Shown here piece by piece: positions 1 through 6,214 of a stretch of DNA of 15,320 nucleotides. The notes beneath the pieces were generated by a model, which saw only the letters and a list, made by a program, of their open reading frames with translations, had not been told where the DNA came from and searched no databases. The stretch is taken from assembly GCA_031363055.1 (NCBI GenBank), contig JANLTP010000176.1:1-15320 (forward strand), written 5' to 3'. This stretch comes from JANLTP01 sp031363055. Lineage in GTDB: Bacteria; Pseudomonadota; Gammaproteobacteria; Burkholderiales; Burkholderiaceae_E. The translations under genes were made by a program, and so were the position numbers. Numbering within the stretch: position 1 is the stretch's first letter; each line of letters opens with the position of its first letter.

Positions 1-1
1 A

Positions 2-295
2 GAGCGCTTGCGGAAAGCGTTGCGCGAGCACCCTTACGCCCTGGCCTCGACCGGAACCGAGGTCAATCAATCGCGCGGGCTGCAATTTGATGAGATCCAG
101 CCGATCGAACATGCGCTGTTCAACTTCGCGCAGCAGGAAATCCGCTTGATTGATGCGCGTTGCTCGACGCCCGAATTGCTGGCGTATCGAGCGCGAATCG
201 AGCCTTGGCGTCACCGGGAGATTCATGAACAGAACTATACCGGGCGCAAAGCCCCGGCGTACCAAAGACCAGCGATTGTGCGTACCCATTCTTAA
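2..295 (+). CDS. 3' end of an unidentified gene (5' end outside window)
   Basis: The frame is open from the first complete codon to a TAA at 293-295, giving about 97 residues; the TTG at 8-10 is probably an internal codon. The composition looks like a real protein: a mix of charged and aromatic residues, a helix-like middle (PIEHALFNFAQQEIRLI) and a polar tail (EIHEQNYTGRKAPAYQRP). I recognise no motif and cannot name a family. There is no membrane segment or cysteine cluster. The stop codon lies just upstream of a structured repeat, as expected if the repeat sits in the 3' intergenic space of this gene. It is probably the C-terminal end of a longer enzyme, but that is inference. An antisense or spurious frame is possible, though the partly overlapping frame at 150-407 is worse because it translates through the repeat. 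Confidence 0.5.
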   Translation, partial: ERLRKALREHPYALASTGTEVNQSRGLQFDEIQPIEHALFNFAQQEIRLIDARCSTPELLAYRARIEPWRHREIHEQNYTGRKAPAYQRPAIVRTHS

Positions 296-297
296 GC

Positions 298-386
298 CCG
301 ACACCCTCTCAAGCAAATGTGGCTCTGCCACGTTGCTTGAACCCCCGCGGGGGGTGGGTTGGGCGCAGCCCGGCCCTGGGGGCGCT
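298..386 (+). repeat. structured intergenic repeat, copy 1 (89 bp)
   Basis: This segment aligns without gaps to 4338-4426 in the same orientation, with 81 of 89 bases identical (counted by eye). It can fold into consecutive hairpins. The first pairs TCAAGCAA (309-316) with TTGCTTGA (333-340), and inside it GTGGC (319-323) with GCCAC (327-331) around a TCT loop. The second is the palindrome CCCCCGCGGGGG (342-353). A third, imperfect one is closed by GCGC at 364-367 and at 382-385. A separate short palindrome, GAACCCTGGGTTC (390-402), follows. No T-tract follows the stems, so a simple intrinsic terminator is not well supported. It behaves like a dispersed REP-type intergenic element; the function is unknown. 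Confidence 0.85.
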
Positions 387-485
387 GCTGAACCCTGGGT
401 TCAATGAGCCGCTAGGCCTGAAGACCGAGCGCAACCTGACCAACGGTCGATTTCGCAACCCGATACGGTCGACTATGCTGCCGCC

Positions 486-1289
486 ATGATCCGATCCCTA
501 CTCCGACTCGCCGGCCAGCCTGTGCAACGCAGCCTCGATCTGGTGTTGCCACGCGTCTGCATTGCGTGCGGGTTGAGCCTGCAACGCAGCACCGCCCCCT
601 TGTGCAGCGTCTGCATGTCGGGGCTGCCCGGCGTTCGCGATCGCCGCTGTCCGCGCTGCGCCGCCTCGATAGCAACGCAATCGCTGCACTCATTCGATTC
701 GGTATGCGCCGGCTGCGAGCGCCAGCCGCCGGCGTTCGACGCCAGTTTTGCGCTGAGCAGTTATACCTCTCCGATCGACCAGATGATTCACGCGCTCAAG
801 TTTGCGCGCCGCTGGTCACTCGGTCAGGCGCTGGGCACATGCCTGGGCGAACAGATCGGCGCCAGACTGCTGACGTCCGCCGGGCTGTTATTCGAGCAAG
901 CGCGTGCTCCCAAATCAACACTATTCCTGTGTCCGATTCCGCTCAGTGCGCAACGCTTTATCGAGCGCGGCTTTAATCAGTCGCAACTTATTTTGACGGG
1001 CTTGCGCAGTTCACTCGAACAATCTTCGCTCGCTGGCGCGATCAACATTGTCCCAGCCAATTTACTGCTCAGGCAGCGCCATACCGAGGCGCAAACCTTG
1101 GTGGCACCCGAGCGGCGACAGCAGAATCTGCATCAGGCGTTTGCTGTTCGACGACCTTGCCCGGGGGCAGTGGTGGTACTCGTCGATGATGTCATGACCA
1201 GTGGTGCGACATTGTCGAACGCCGCACGCACGCTCAAGTCAGCAGGCGCTGCGGTGATTATCAATGCGGTGGTGGCACGAGCCGATTAA
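486..1289 (+). CDS. comF: ComF family protein (phosphoribosyltransferase-like)
   Basis: A 267-residue protein of the ComF/GntX type, which joins an N-terminal zinc-finger region to a type I phosphoribosyltransferase fold. Four Cys pairs are visible: CIAC (25-28), CSVC (40-43), CPRC (55-58) and CAGC (74-77). The C-terminal half carries the PRPP-binding loop VLVDDVMTSGAT (231-242), with the two acidic residues and TSGAT typical of the fold. Family members are linked to natural transformation (DNA uptake) in several bacteria, but the biochemical reaction is not settled. The ATG at 486 starts directly before the conserved N-terminal region; no strong Shine-Dalgarno precedes it. It is a stand-alone plus-strand gene. 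Its stop is 10 bp from the stop of the convergent methyltransferase. Length is normal for the family and the identification is firm. Confidence 0.9.
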   Translation: MIRSLLRLAGQPVQRSLDLVLPRVCIACGLSLQRSTAPLCSVCMSGLPGVRDRRCPRCAASIATQSLHSFDSVCAGCERQPPAFDASFALSSYTSPIDQMIHALKFARRWSLGQALGTCLGEQIGARLLTSAGLLFEQARAPKSTLFLCPIPLSAQRFIERGFNQSQLILTGLRSSLEQSSLAGAINIVPANLLLRQRHTEAQTLVAPERRQQNLHQAFAVRRPCPGAVVVLVDDVMTSGATLSNAARTLKSAGAAVIINAVVARAD

Positions 1290-1299
1290 CATCGATCAA

Positions 1300-2211
1300 C
1301 TAACGCGTCGCGATAAACGCAAACGAACCGGTAGTGCGGCGCACCAGTTGGTTCTTGTCGGTCTCTGACTTCACGAGGTTGCGGACCCACCAGACCAGCT
1401 TTTGCGCCGCGATCACCGGCAAGAACAACAGTTTGGCAATAACGGCCGGTACCCTGGGCAACAGGGCCATGTTGGCGAGTGCACTCAACGCGGTCCAATT
1501 CGGTTCGGGCGCCAGGTGCGACACCCGAAATCCTGAATGCTGCAACAGACTCAGCGTGCCGAAATGGGTGCAGTGATAATAACTATCGCCGTGAAACGGT
1601 TCCAGAAATGCGACCGTGCCCATCAGCAGGCCGCCGGGCTTCAAAACGCGGTGCACTTCACCCAGCGCAATATGGGGATATCGGATGTGCTCGAGCACCG
1701 CCATCGACAACACGAAGTCAAAGCTGGCATCAGCAAAAGGCAATGCATGCGCATCGCCGAGAATCGGCGGACTTTGACCCGGATCGGCATCAAGACAAAC
1801 CGTTTGATAACCCGCTTGCTCGCACAGAGACTTGTGCAGGCCATCTCCACAGCCCAGATCGAGCGCTCGGGCACCGCTGGTCGTCGCCCGCGGAAAGTAG
1901 CTGAACAACTCCGAGCTGAAATGGTGAGGCGTCGGCACCCCCAGCGTCATCGGGTCAGGCGCCTGGTTGCGGGTCAGGGGATTAAAGCCCAAGCCTTCAG
2001 CGATCGCCAACGGTTCGCCGACAACAAATCGCAACGAAACATCTTTTGGCTTGCGCAACATGAGGTCCAACCCGCGCCAGGCAGTCGCAGGATATTGGGC
2101 GCCGCACTTTTGGCAAAGCGCACTTGTATCATTCTCCTGACTCTTGAGTGATCCTGAACATTGCGGACAACGGAGGATCGCCCAAGCATCACTGGCCACC
2201 AGGGACTTCAT
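1300..2211 (-). CDS. zinc-ribbon SAM-dependent class I methyltransferase
   Basis: A 303-residue protein with a Trm112-like zinc ribbon at the N terminus (CPQC at 15-18, CQKC at 33-36) followed by a class I methyltransferase domain. Motif I is LDLGCGDG (117-124), an acidic residue ends strand 2 (LDAD, 140-143), and GDAHALPF (152-159), LEHIRYP (173-179) and VLKPGGLL (189-196) follow in the usual order. The C-terminal third holds a hydrophobic stretch around residues 245-270 that may associate with the membrane. The substrate cannot be told from sequence. I chose the ATG at 2211 because GGAG (2220-2223) lies 8 bases upstream; an in-frame GTG at 2241 would add ten residues without a better ribosome site. 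It is divergent from trmL and convergent with comF, so it is probably monocistronic. Confidence 0.85.
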   Translation of the reverse strand: MKSLVASDAWAILRCPQCSGSLKSQENDTSALCQKCGAQYPATAWRGLDLMLRKPKDVSLRFVVGEPLAIAEGLGFNPLTRNQAPDPMTLGVPTPHHFSSELFSYFPRATTSGARALDLGCGDGLHKSLCEQAGYQTVCLDADPGQSPPILGDAHALPFADASFDFVLSMAVLEHIRYPHIALGEVHRVLKPGGLLMGTVAFLEPFHGDSYYHCTHFGTLSLLQHSGFRVSHLAPEPNWTALSALANMALLPRVPAVIAKLLFLPVIAAQKLVWWVRNLVKSETDKNQLVRRTTGSFAFIATR

Positions 2212-2219
2212 ACGGCGCA

Positions 2220-2223
2220 CTCC
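2220..2223 (-). promoter_or_regulatory. ribosome binding site of the methyltransferase gene
   Basis: GGAG on the minus strand, 8 bases before the ATG at 2211. It favours this start over the upstream in-frame GTG at 2241. Confidence 0.6.
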
Positions 2224-2276
2224 GTTGTATCGTTGCGCCACTGTACACTTTTTTTACTTGAAAATGCGCCAAAATT

Positions 2277-2756
2277 GTGTTTAACGTCGTTCTGGTTCAT
2301 CCCGAGATTCCGCCGAACACCGGCAACATCATTCGCCTGTGTGCGAACACCGGCACACGCCTGCATCTGATCGAGCCGCTGGGGTTTGCGCTGGACGACG
2401 CCAGGCTACGACGCGCCGGCCTCGACTATCATGAATTCGCGCGCGTAATCGTGCATCGCGACTGGTCCAGCTTCATTGAAAATGAGCGGCCGAGCCGCTG
2501 CCTTGCACTGAGCTCGAAAGCACGCGACAGCATTTCAGCAGTGCCGTTTTTGCCGCGAGACTTCTTCGTCTTTGGCAACGAAACAGGCGGCTTACCACAA
2601 ACGGTCAGAAACGAATTCGCCGACGAGCATTGTCTTCGAATTCCCATGCAGCCGAATAACCGCAGCTTGAATCTGTCGAACGCGGTTGCGATCGTGGTCT
2701 ACGAGGCCTGGCGTCAGAATGGTTACGCAGGCGCGGACATCGCGGCCTCGAGTTGA
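2277..2756 (+). CDS. trmL: tRNA (cytidine/uridine-2'-O)-methyltransferase, TrmL type
   Basis: A 159-residue SPOUT-class enzyme. TrmL methylates the 2'-O of the wobble nucleotide 34 in tRNA-Leu isoacceptors, using SAM bound in a trefoil knot. The three family motifs are present: NTGNIIRLCANTG (14-26), FGNETGGLP (99-107; E. coli has a PETRG-type version) and IPMQPNNRSLNLSNAVA (122-138), which forms the knot and SAM pocket. The C-terminal VVYEAWRQNGY also matches TrmL. The start is a GTG at 2277, directly before the conserved FNVVLVHPEIPPNTG; no in-frame ATG would keep that segment, and no strong Shine-Dalgarno is visible. The last 34 bases overlap the 3' end of the convergent LOG-family gene. 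Length matches the family, so this call is secure. Confidence 0.93.
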   Translation: MFNVVLVHPEIPPNTGNIIRLCANTGTRLHLIEPLGFALDDARLRRAGLDYHEFARVIVHRDWSSFIENERPSRCLALSSKARDSISAVPFLPRDFFVFGNETGGLPQTVRNEFADEHCLRIPMQPNNRSLNLSNAVAIVVYEAWRQNGYAGADIAASS

Positions 2757-3295
2757 TCGAGCGCTTGGGCGGGCGTCGTGGCCACCAGCAAACGATCCAG
2801 TTCGAGGCGATCGACGAGACCCTTCACGCTAAAACCCTGCAAGGCGTGTAATAGGTCAGCGTAGTAGCCGTCGAGATTCAACAAGACGCTGGGCTTGTGG
2901 TGATAGCCCACTTGCCGCAAGGTCAGCACTTCAAAAAATTCATCGAGCGTCCCGAGACCGCCGGGCAACGATAGGAAGCCGTCCGATACCGCGAGCATCC
3001 GCTCCTTGCGCACAGCCATGTCGGCCACCACATCCATCTGTTGAATACGCTTGTGCGCCAATTCGCGCTCCAGCAGCTTGTGCGGAATAACACCCAGGAC
3101 CTGACCGCCGGCAGCCAGCGCGCCATTGGCGAGGGCACCCATCAAGCCGACGTTGCCGCCGCCGTACGCGAGCCGGTGACCGCGCCCGGCGATCAATTGC
3201 CCGACTTCGGTCGCAGCCTGCAGAAACCTCGGATCATTGCCTGGTTTGGCACCGCAAAAAACGCAAATCGTTTTTACTGCCTCGCCGTTTTTCAT
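2723..3295 (-). CDS. LOG family phosphoribohydrolase (TIGR00730 type)
   Basis: A 190-residue Rossmann-fold protein of the lysine-decarboxylase-like/LOG family. Plant and bacterial LOG enzymes hydrolyse cytokinin riboside 5'-monophosphates to free base and ribose 5-phosphate; bacterial members may act on AMP or related nucleotides. Signature motifs are CVFCGAKPG (11-19), YGGGNVGLMG (44-53), the RKERM segment (96-100) and PGGLGTLDE (111-119), which holds the catalytic Glu region. No signal peptide is present. The ATG at 3295 overlaps the gpsA stop in an ATGA (4-bp) junction, which points to translational coupling at the end of the rhodanese-to-gpsA cluster. The 3' end overlaps trmL by 34 bp. 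The family call is sure; the natural substrate in this bacterium is not known from sequence. Confidence 0.92.
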   Translation of the reverse strand: MKNGEAVKTICVFCGAKPGNDPRFLQAATEVGQLIAGRGHRLAYGGGNVGLMGALANGALAAGGQVLGVIPHKLLERELAHKRIQQMDVVADMAVRKERMLAVSDGFLSLPGGLGTLDEFFEVLTLRQVGYHHKPSVLLNLDGYYADLLHALQGFSVKGLVDRLELDRLLVATTPAQALDQLEAAMSAPA

Positions 3296-4326
3296 CTTGC
3301 GCTCGTGCCTTGGCTCTCGTGTTTCGGCTCGCGCGCCAATAACTGCCTGGCAGCGTCGGCAGCACCCAGCTCACCGTGCAAAACAGCAGCCACGGCCGCA
3401 CAAATCGGTAGTTCGACCTGATAGTGCTCGCCCAGACGCATGGCCGCCGGAACGGTGCCAACACCCTCGGCGACGTGACCCAATGAGGCCAGAATGTTCG
3501 GCAGCGTTTGACCGCGGGCCAACTCCAAACCGACCCTGCGATTGCGCGACAGCGCGCCGGTGGTTGTCAAAACCAGATCGCCCAGCCCGGTCAGCCCCAT
3601 GAATGTCTGGGCGCGCCCACCCATCGCAATACCGAGCCGCGAAGTCTCGGCGAGGCCACGGGTAATCAACGCTGCGCGGGCATTCAATCCGAACTCGAGG
3701 CCGTCGCTGATGCCGGTGGCTATCGCCACTACATTTTTGAGCGCAGCGCCCAATTCGACGCCGATGATGTCGTCGTTTCGATAAATCCGCATCGCCCCAC
3801 AATGAAAAGCGTCGACCGTCAGCGCCGACAGTGAGTCATCGGCCGTCGCCACCGTCAGCGCAACCGGCAAGCCTTGCGCGACTTCGAGCGCGAAGCTCGG
3901 ACCCAGCAGCGGCGCGAACCTTGACTGCGGTAACAACGCACCGATCTTTTCATGCGGCAGTAGCACGCCGCACGGCGCTGCACTGTCGATCAACAAGCCC
4001 TTGCTCAACCACAGCACCGGTATCTGCGGTTCGGATTGAAACAGGGCTGCGAGCGCTGGCAGACCCGACATCGGACTGGCCAGCACGGCCAGTGGCCGGG
4101 CCGAGCGCTTGAGCCAGCTCAGCGCTCGCGAGTGATCATCGCTGACTTCGATAGAGGGACGCAGTTCGATTTCGGGCAGATACTGGCGATTGCGACGTTC
4201 GCGCCGGATCAGATCGGCGTGCGGCGCCGAGCGCGCGACCAACAGTACCGAGTGTTTCAATGCGGCCTGCTGTGCCATCGCGGTGCCCCAGGCGCCAGCG
4301 CCGAACACGGCAATGCGAAGGGGCAT
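3292..4326 (-). CDS. gpsA: glycerol-3-phosphate dehydrogenase [NAD(P)+]
   Basis: A 344-residue cytosolic enzyme that reduces dihydroxyacetone phosphate to sn-glycerol 3-phosphate, the backbone precursor for phospholipids. The NAD(P)-binding motif is GAGAWGTAMA (9-18); the substrate region includes LSKG (107-110), GPSFALEVA (142-150) and the catalytic Lys197 in ELGAALKN. A later LTGLGDLVLT and SRNRRVG segment completes the C-terminal helical domain. The ATG at 4326 starts right at the conserved MPLRIAVFGAG. An upstream in-frame TTG (4440) would add 38 residues encoded wholly by the intergenic repeat, so it is rejected. A Shine-Dalgarno is weak. The gene follows the SH3-domain gene after a 101-bp gap almost filled by repeat copy 2, and its TGA overlaps the LOG start. 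Confidence 0.95.
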   Translation of the reverse strand: MPLRIAVFGAGAWGTAMAQQAALKHSVLLVARSAPHADLIRRERRNRQYLPEIELRPSIEVSDDHSRALSWLKRSARPLAVLASPMSGLPALAALFQSEPQIPVLWLSKGLLIDSAAPCGVLLPHEKIGALLPQSRFAPLLGPSFALEVAQGLPVALTVATADDSLSALTVDAFHCGAMRIYRNDDIIGVELGAALKNVVAIATGISDGLEFGLNARAALITRGLAETSRLGIAMGGRAQTFMGLTGLGDLVLTTTGALSRNRRVGLELARGQTLPNILASLGHVAEGVGTVPAAMRLGEHYQVELPICAAVAAVLHGELGAADAARQLLAREPKHESQGTSAR

Positions 4327-4337
4327 TGGGTTCAAAT

Positions 4338-4426
4338 CCGACAGACTCTCAAGCAAATGTGGCTCTGCCACTTTGCTTGAACCCCCGCAGGGGGCGGGCT
4401 GGTCGCAGCACGGCCCTGGGGGCGCT
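4338..4426 (+). repeat. structured intergenic repeat, copy 2 (89 bp)
   Basis: Second copy of the element at 298-386, same orientation and length, differing at eight positions. The main stem is longer here: TCAAGCAAA (4349-4357) pairs with TTTGCTTGA (4372-4380) around one bulged T and the inner GTGGC/GCCAC stem, because the G of copy 1 (332) is a T here (4372). The next stem is CCCCC-GCA-GGGGG (4382-4394). The copy begins 12 bp upstream of the gpsA start and ends 1 bp before the TAG of the SH3-domain gene, so it occupies nearly the whole gap inside a minus-strand gene cluster. It would be transcribed as its complement if the cluster is one operon. It might stabilise the 3' end of the upstream message or attenuate gpsA; neither is shown by the sequence. 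Confidence 0.87.
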
Positions 4427-4427
4427 C

Positions 4428-4955
4428 CTAAAGTCCCCAAACTTCGGTCGCTTTCACAAAACCGAGCGAGCCATCACGATGTTTGACTTTCGCCCAACCG
4501 GATGCGGGCACCGGTTCCGAAAGGTCCAGCAGCACACCACGCTCAGCCTGAAAGACAATCGTTGCGCTGTCCTGAGGCGAGCTGCGAACCATGGCGGTGG
4601 ACATTGCAACCACCGTGCGTTGATTCGCGAGTTCGGCGCGCTCGATCCAGAGTACATCACCGGCCGAATCGCGAACCTTGACCCAGTTATTGACCACCGA
4701 CAGCACCTCGAGCGGCATGCCGCGCGGCGCAACAAATAGCTTCTTGCCCTTGGCCGAGGGGCTGTCAAACAAAACCGCCGCCGCCACGCCCACCGATCGG
4801 AAATCAGCGGCCTGAACCGCCGAGGTGGCCAACAGACTGACAATACCAAAGGTGGCCCAAACAAGTGCGGAAACTCGCAACGCAAAGGCTCTTGGCACTG
4901 ATGGATTCACGCCAGGAGTACGCGTCGAGGGTAAACGCATGGTGCTGGAACTCAC
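4428..4955 (-). CDS. exported SH3-domain protein
   Basis: A 175-residue protein with an Arg-containing N terminus, a hydrophobic segment around residues 28-46 and a plausible signal-peptidase site after AVQA (about residue 49). Two bacterial SH3-like repeats follow, roughly 51-110 (ending in the NNWVKVRDSAG and LWIERAEL strands) and 114-175 (TAMVRSSP, then GWAKVKHRDGSLGFVKATEV). Such tandem SH3_3 modules usually bind cell-wall peptides or partners in the periplasm; no catalytic domain is present. The first possible start is a GTG at 4955 whose GTGA overlaps the secB stop by 4 bp; an ATG at 4940 would shorten the protein by five residues and keep the signal peptide. The stop lies at the border of repeat copy 2. 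The position after secB suggests co-transcription; the function is unknown. Confidence 0.82.
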   Translation of the reverse strand: MSSSTMRLPSTRTPGVNPSVPRAFALRVSALVWATFGIVSLLATSAVQAADFRSVGVAAAVLFDSPSAKGKKLFVAPRGMPLEVLSVVNNWVKVRDSAGDVLWIERAELANQRTVVAMSTAMVRSSPQDSATIVFQAERGVLLDLSEPVPASGWAKVKHRDGSLGFVKATEVWGL

Positions 4956-5440
4956 TGCTGTTTGCCGTTAGGTATGTATAGGCTAGAAGTATTTTCCTTC
5001 GGTGGCGCCTGTTCAGTGGCCAGTCGTTGCTGGTACAAGGCCTCGAAATTGATCTCCGCCAGATGCATGGGCGGAAAACCCGAGCGTTGAATGACGTCAG
5101 CGATATTTGCCCGCAGGTAGGGATAGATGATATTCGGGCAGACGACGTTCAGCAGAAACGGCATCTGCTCGTCCGGGACATTGCGAATCTCGAAAATACC
5201 GGCCTGTTTTGCCTCTACCAGAAAGGCAATCTTGTCGGCAATCTTGGTCGTCACGGTGACGGTCACCGAGGCTTCATGAATACCCTCGACCACCGACTCG
5301 TTGGCAACATCAAGCTGGATCTCGACCGCCGGCTGCAGGGTCTCCAGAAAAATCGTCGGCGCATGAGGAATTTCCAGCGACAGATCTTTCAGATACATGC
5401 GCTGAATGGCAAAAGTAGGGGCTTGCGCCTGTTCGGACAT
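4952..5440 (-). CDS. secB: protein-export chaperone SecB
   Basis: A 162-residue cytosolic chaperone that keeps precursor proteins unfolded and hands them to SecA at the Sec translocon. The sequence has the family pattern: FAIQRMYLKDLSLEIPHAP near the N terminus, the strand VEGIHEASVTVTVT, the segment KQAGIFEI, and the highly conserved LNVVCPNIIYPYLR and SGFPPMHLAEINFEALY. The C-terminal tail is polar and variable, as usual, and length is typical. I chose the ATG at 5440, which has AAGGA (5447-5451) six bases upstream; the TTG one codon earlier is less likely. The gene starts 15 bp after the grxC stop, a common pairing in Proteobacteria. Its TGA overlaps the GTG of the SH3-domain gene. The call is secure. 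Confidence 0.96.
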   Translation of the reverse strand: MSEQAQAPTFAIQRMYLKDLSLEIPHAPTIFLETLQPAVEIQLDVANESVVEGIHEASVTVTVTTKIADKIAFLVEAKQAGIFEIRNVPDEQMPFLLNVVCPNIIYPYLRANIADVIQRSGFPPMHLAEINFEALYQQRLATEQAPPKENTSSLYIPNGKQQ

Positions 5441-5446
5441 CAAAAA

Positions 5447-5451
5447 TCCTT
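5447..5451 (-). promoter_or_regulatory. ribosome binding site of secB
   Basis: AAGGA on the minus strand, six bases before the ATG at 5440, in the short gap after grxC. It decides between the ATG at 5440 and the adjoining TTG at 5443. Confidence 0.65.
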
Positions 5452-5455
5452 GAAG

Positions 5456-5725
5456 TTAAGTTGGTTGCACAAGCAGCGGCGTCAGGCCGCCTGCGCGATC
5501 GAGCGCCGACAGGTCGTCAAAACCGCCAATGTGAGTGTCGCCAATATAGATCTGCGGCACGGTATGCCGCCCGGTTCGGCTCATCATTTCGTCGCGCCGA
5601 TCGGGCTCGAGATCAACCCGGATCTTTTCGATCTCGGTGACGCCGCGGGCGTTCAATAACTGCTCGGCGCGAATGCAATAAGGGCAGACAGCGGTGCTGT
5701 ACATCAATACCTTGTTCTGGGACAT
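5456..5725 (-). CDS. grxC: glutaredoxin 3
   Basis: An 89-residue dithiol glutaredoxin that reduces protein disulfides and glutathione mixed disulfides with electrons from glutathione. The active site CPYC lies at 14-17, the cis-Pro motif TVPQ at 55-58 in TVPQIYIG, and the glutathione-binding GGFDDL at 67-72. It is essentially one thioredoxin fold with no extra domain, matching GrxC in length. The ATG at 5725 has a strong AGGAG (5733-5737) seven bases upstream. It sits 31 bp after the rhodanese stop and 15 bp before secB on the same strand, the order common in beta- and gammaproteobacteria. The shared operon fits a role in cytoplasmic thiol balance next to export functions. No anomalies. Confidence 0.96.
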   Translation of the reverse strand: MSQNKVLMYSTAVCPYCIRAEQLLNARGVTEIEKIRVDLEPDRRDEMMSRTGRHTVPQIYIGDTHIGGFDDLSALDRAGGLTPLLVQPT

Positions 5726-5756
5726 TCATCGACTCCTGGGCACGCGCCCCGTTCCT

Positions 5757-6155
5757 TTATTTGACGACCGGCAGACCGGCCTGACGCCAAGCCCCGAGCC
5801 CGCCGTCCAGACAAAAAACCTGATCACGCCCGGCTTTGCGCAGGGTACCAGCGGCCTTGCCGGATCGCTGCCCCGACGCACACACGACCAGGACCGGCTT
5901 GCCGGACGGCAGCTCTGCCATTCGCTTGTCGAGATCGTTGGCGGGAATATTCTTCGAATTGGGCAAATGTCCGCCCGAGTATTCACTGTTCTCACGGACA
6001 TCGAGCACGATGGCGCCATCGTTCATGAGCCGAGTCGCAGCCAGGGTGTCCAGGCTGGCGCCGGCGCGTTGTTTGGCGATCAGCGGCATCAACAACATTG
6101 AGCCCGATATGACGGCCAACAGAATCAAACCCCAGTTTTCGATCAAGAACTTCAC
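5757..6155 (-). CDS. membrane-anchored rhodanese-like protein (YibN type)
   Basis: A 132-residue protein with one N-terminal transmembrane segment (about residues 7-26, LIENWGLILLAVISGSM) and one rhodanese domain. The domain shows LDVRE (51-55), the GGHLPNSKNIP segment (61-71) and the active loop CASGQRS with Cys92, which would carry the persulfide. Rhodaneses move sulfane sulfur between acceptors; E. coli YibN sits in the same place beside grxC and secB. I chose the GTG at 6155, not the longer frame from 6200, because AGGAG (6164-6168) lies eight bases upstream and the product then begins MKFLIENW, as expected for this family. It is the first gene of the minus-strand cluster and diverges from gpmA. 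The physiological sulfur acceptor is unknown. Confidence 0.92.
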   Translation of the reverse strand: MKFLIENWGLILLAVISGSMLLMPLIAKQRAGASLDTLAATRLMNDGAIVLDVRENSEYSGGHLPNSKNIPANDLDKRMAELPSGKPVLVVCASGQRSGKAAGTLRKAGRDQVFCLDGGLGAWRQAGLPVVK

Positions 6156-6181
6156 AGATTTCGCTCCTTTGCGATTATAAA
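6151..6181 (+). promoter_or_regulatory. possible promoter of gpmA
   Basis: TTCACA (6151-6156) and TATAAA (6176-6181) are separated by 19 bases and lie 33 bases before the gpmA ATG, a plausible distance. The spacing is long and the -35 is imperfect, so this is tentative. The same A/T patch reads TATAAT on the minus strand, but that would place transcription initiation on top of the rhodanese ribosome site. Confidence 0.3.
6164..6168 (-). promoter_or_regulatory. ribosome binding site fixing the GTG start of the rhodanese gene
   Basis: AGGAG on the minus strand, eight bases before the GTG at 6155. It indicates that the 15 extra residues of the longer open frame (from 6200) are not translated. 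Confidence 0.7.
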
Positions 6182-6214
6182 ATAGATCGTCGATCTTCAC
6201 GGAACTCTCGCGCC

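Noticed and set aside
298..386. Repeat copy 1 as an intrinsic terminator
   Set aside because: The stems are strong, but no run of T follows any of them on either strand, so it is listed as a repeat of unknown function.
150..407. Open frame running through repeat copy 1
   Set aside because: Its second half is the translation of the repeat and its first half overlaps the more protein-like frame 2-295.
1537..2151. Plus-strand frame of 204 codons opposite the methyltransferase
   Set aside because: It is antisense to a gene with zinc-ribbon and SAM motifs; its composition is that of a shadow frame.
4327..4440. A 38-residue N-terminal extension of GpsA from a TTG at 4440
   Set aside because: The extension is encoded by the intergenic repeat and the gene family starts at the ATG at 4326, right before the nucleotide-binding motif.
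5027..5659. Plus-strand frame of 210 codons across secB and grxC
   Set aside because: It spans two well-identified genes on the other strand and has no family motif.
6174..6179. Perfect TATAAT on the minus strand upstream of the rhodanese gene
   Set aside because: A start of transcription about seven bases downstream would fall on the AGGAG ribosome site, and no matching -35 is present at 16-18 bases.
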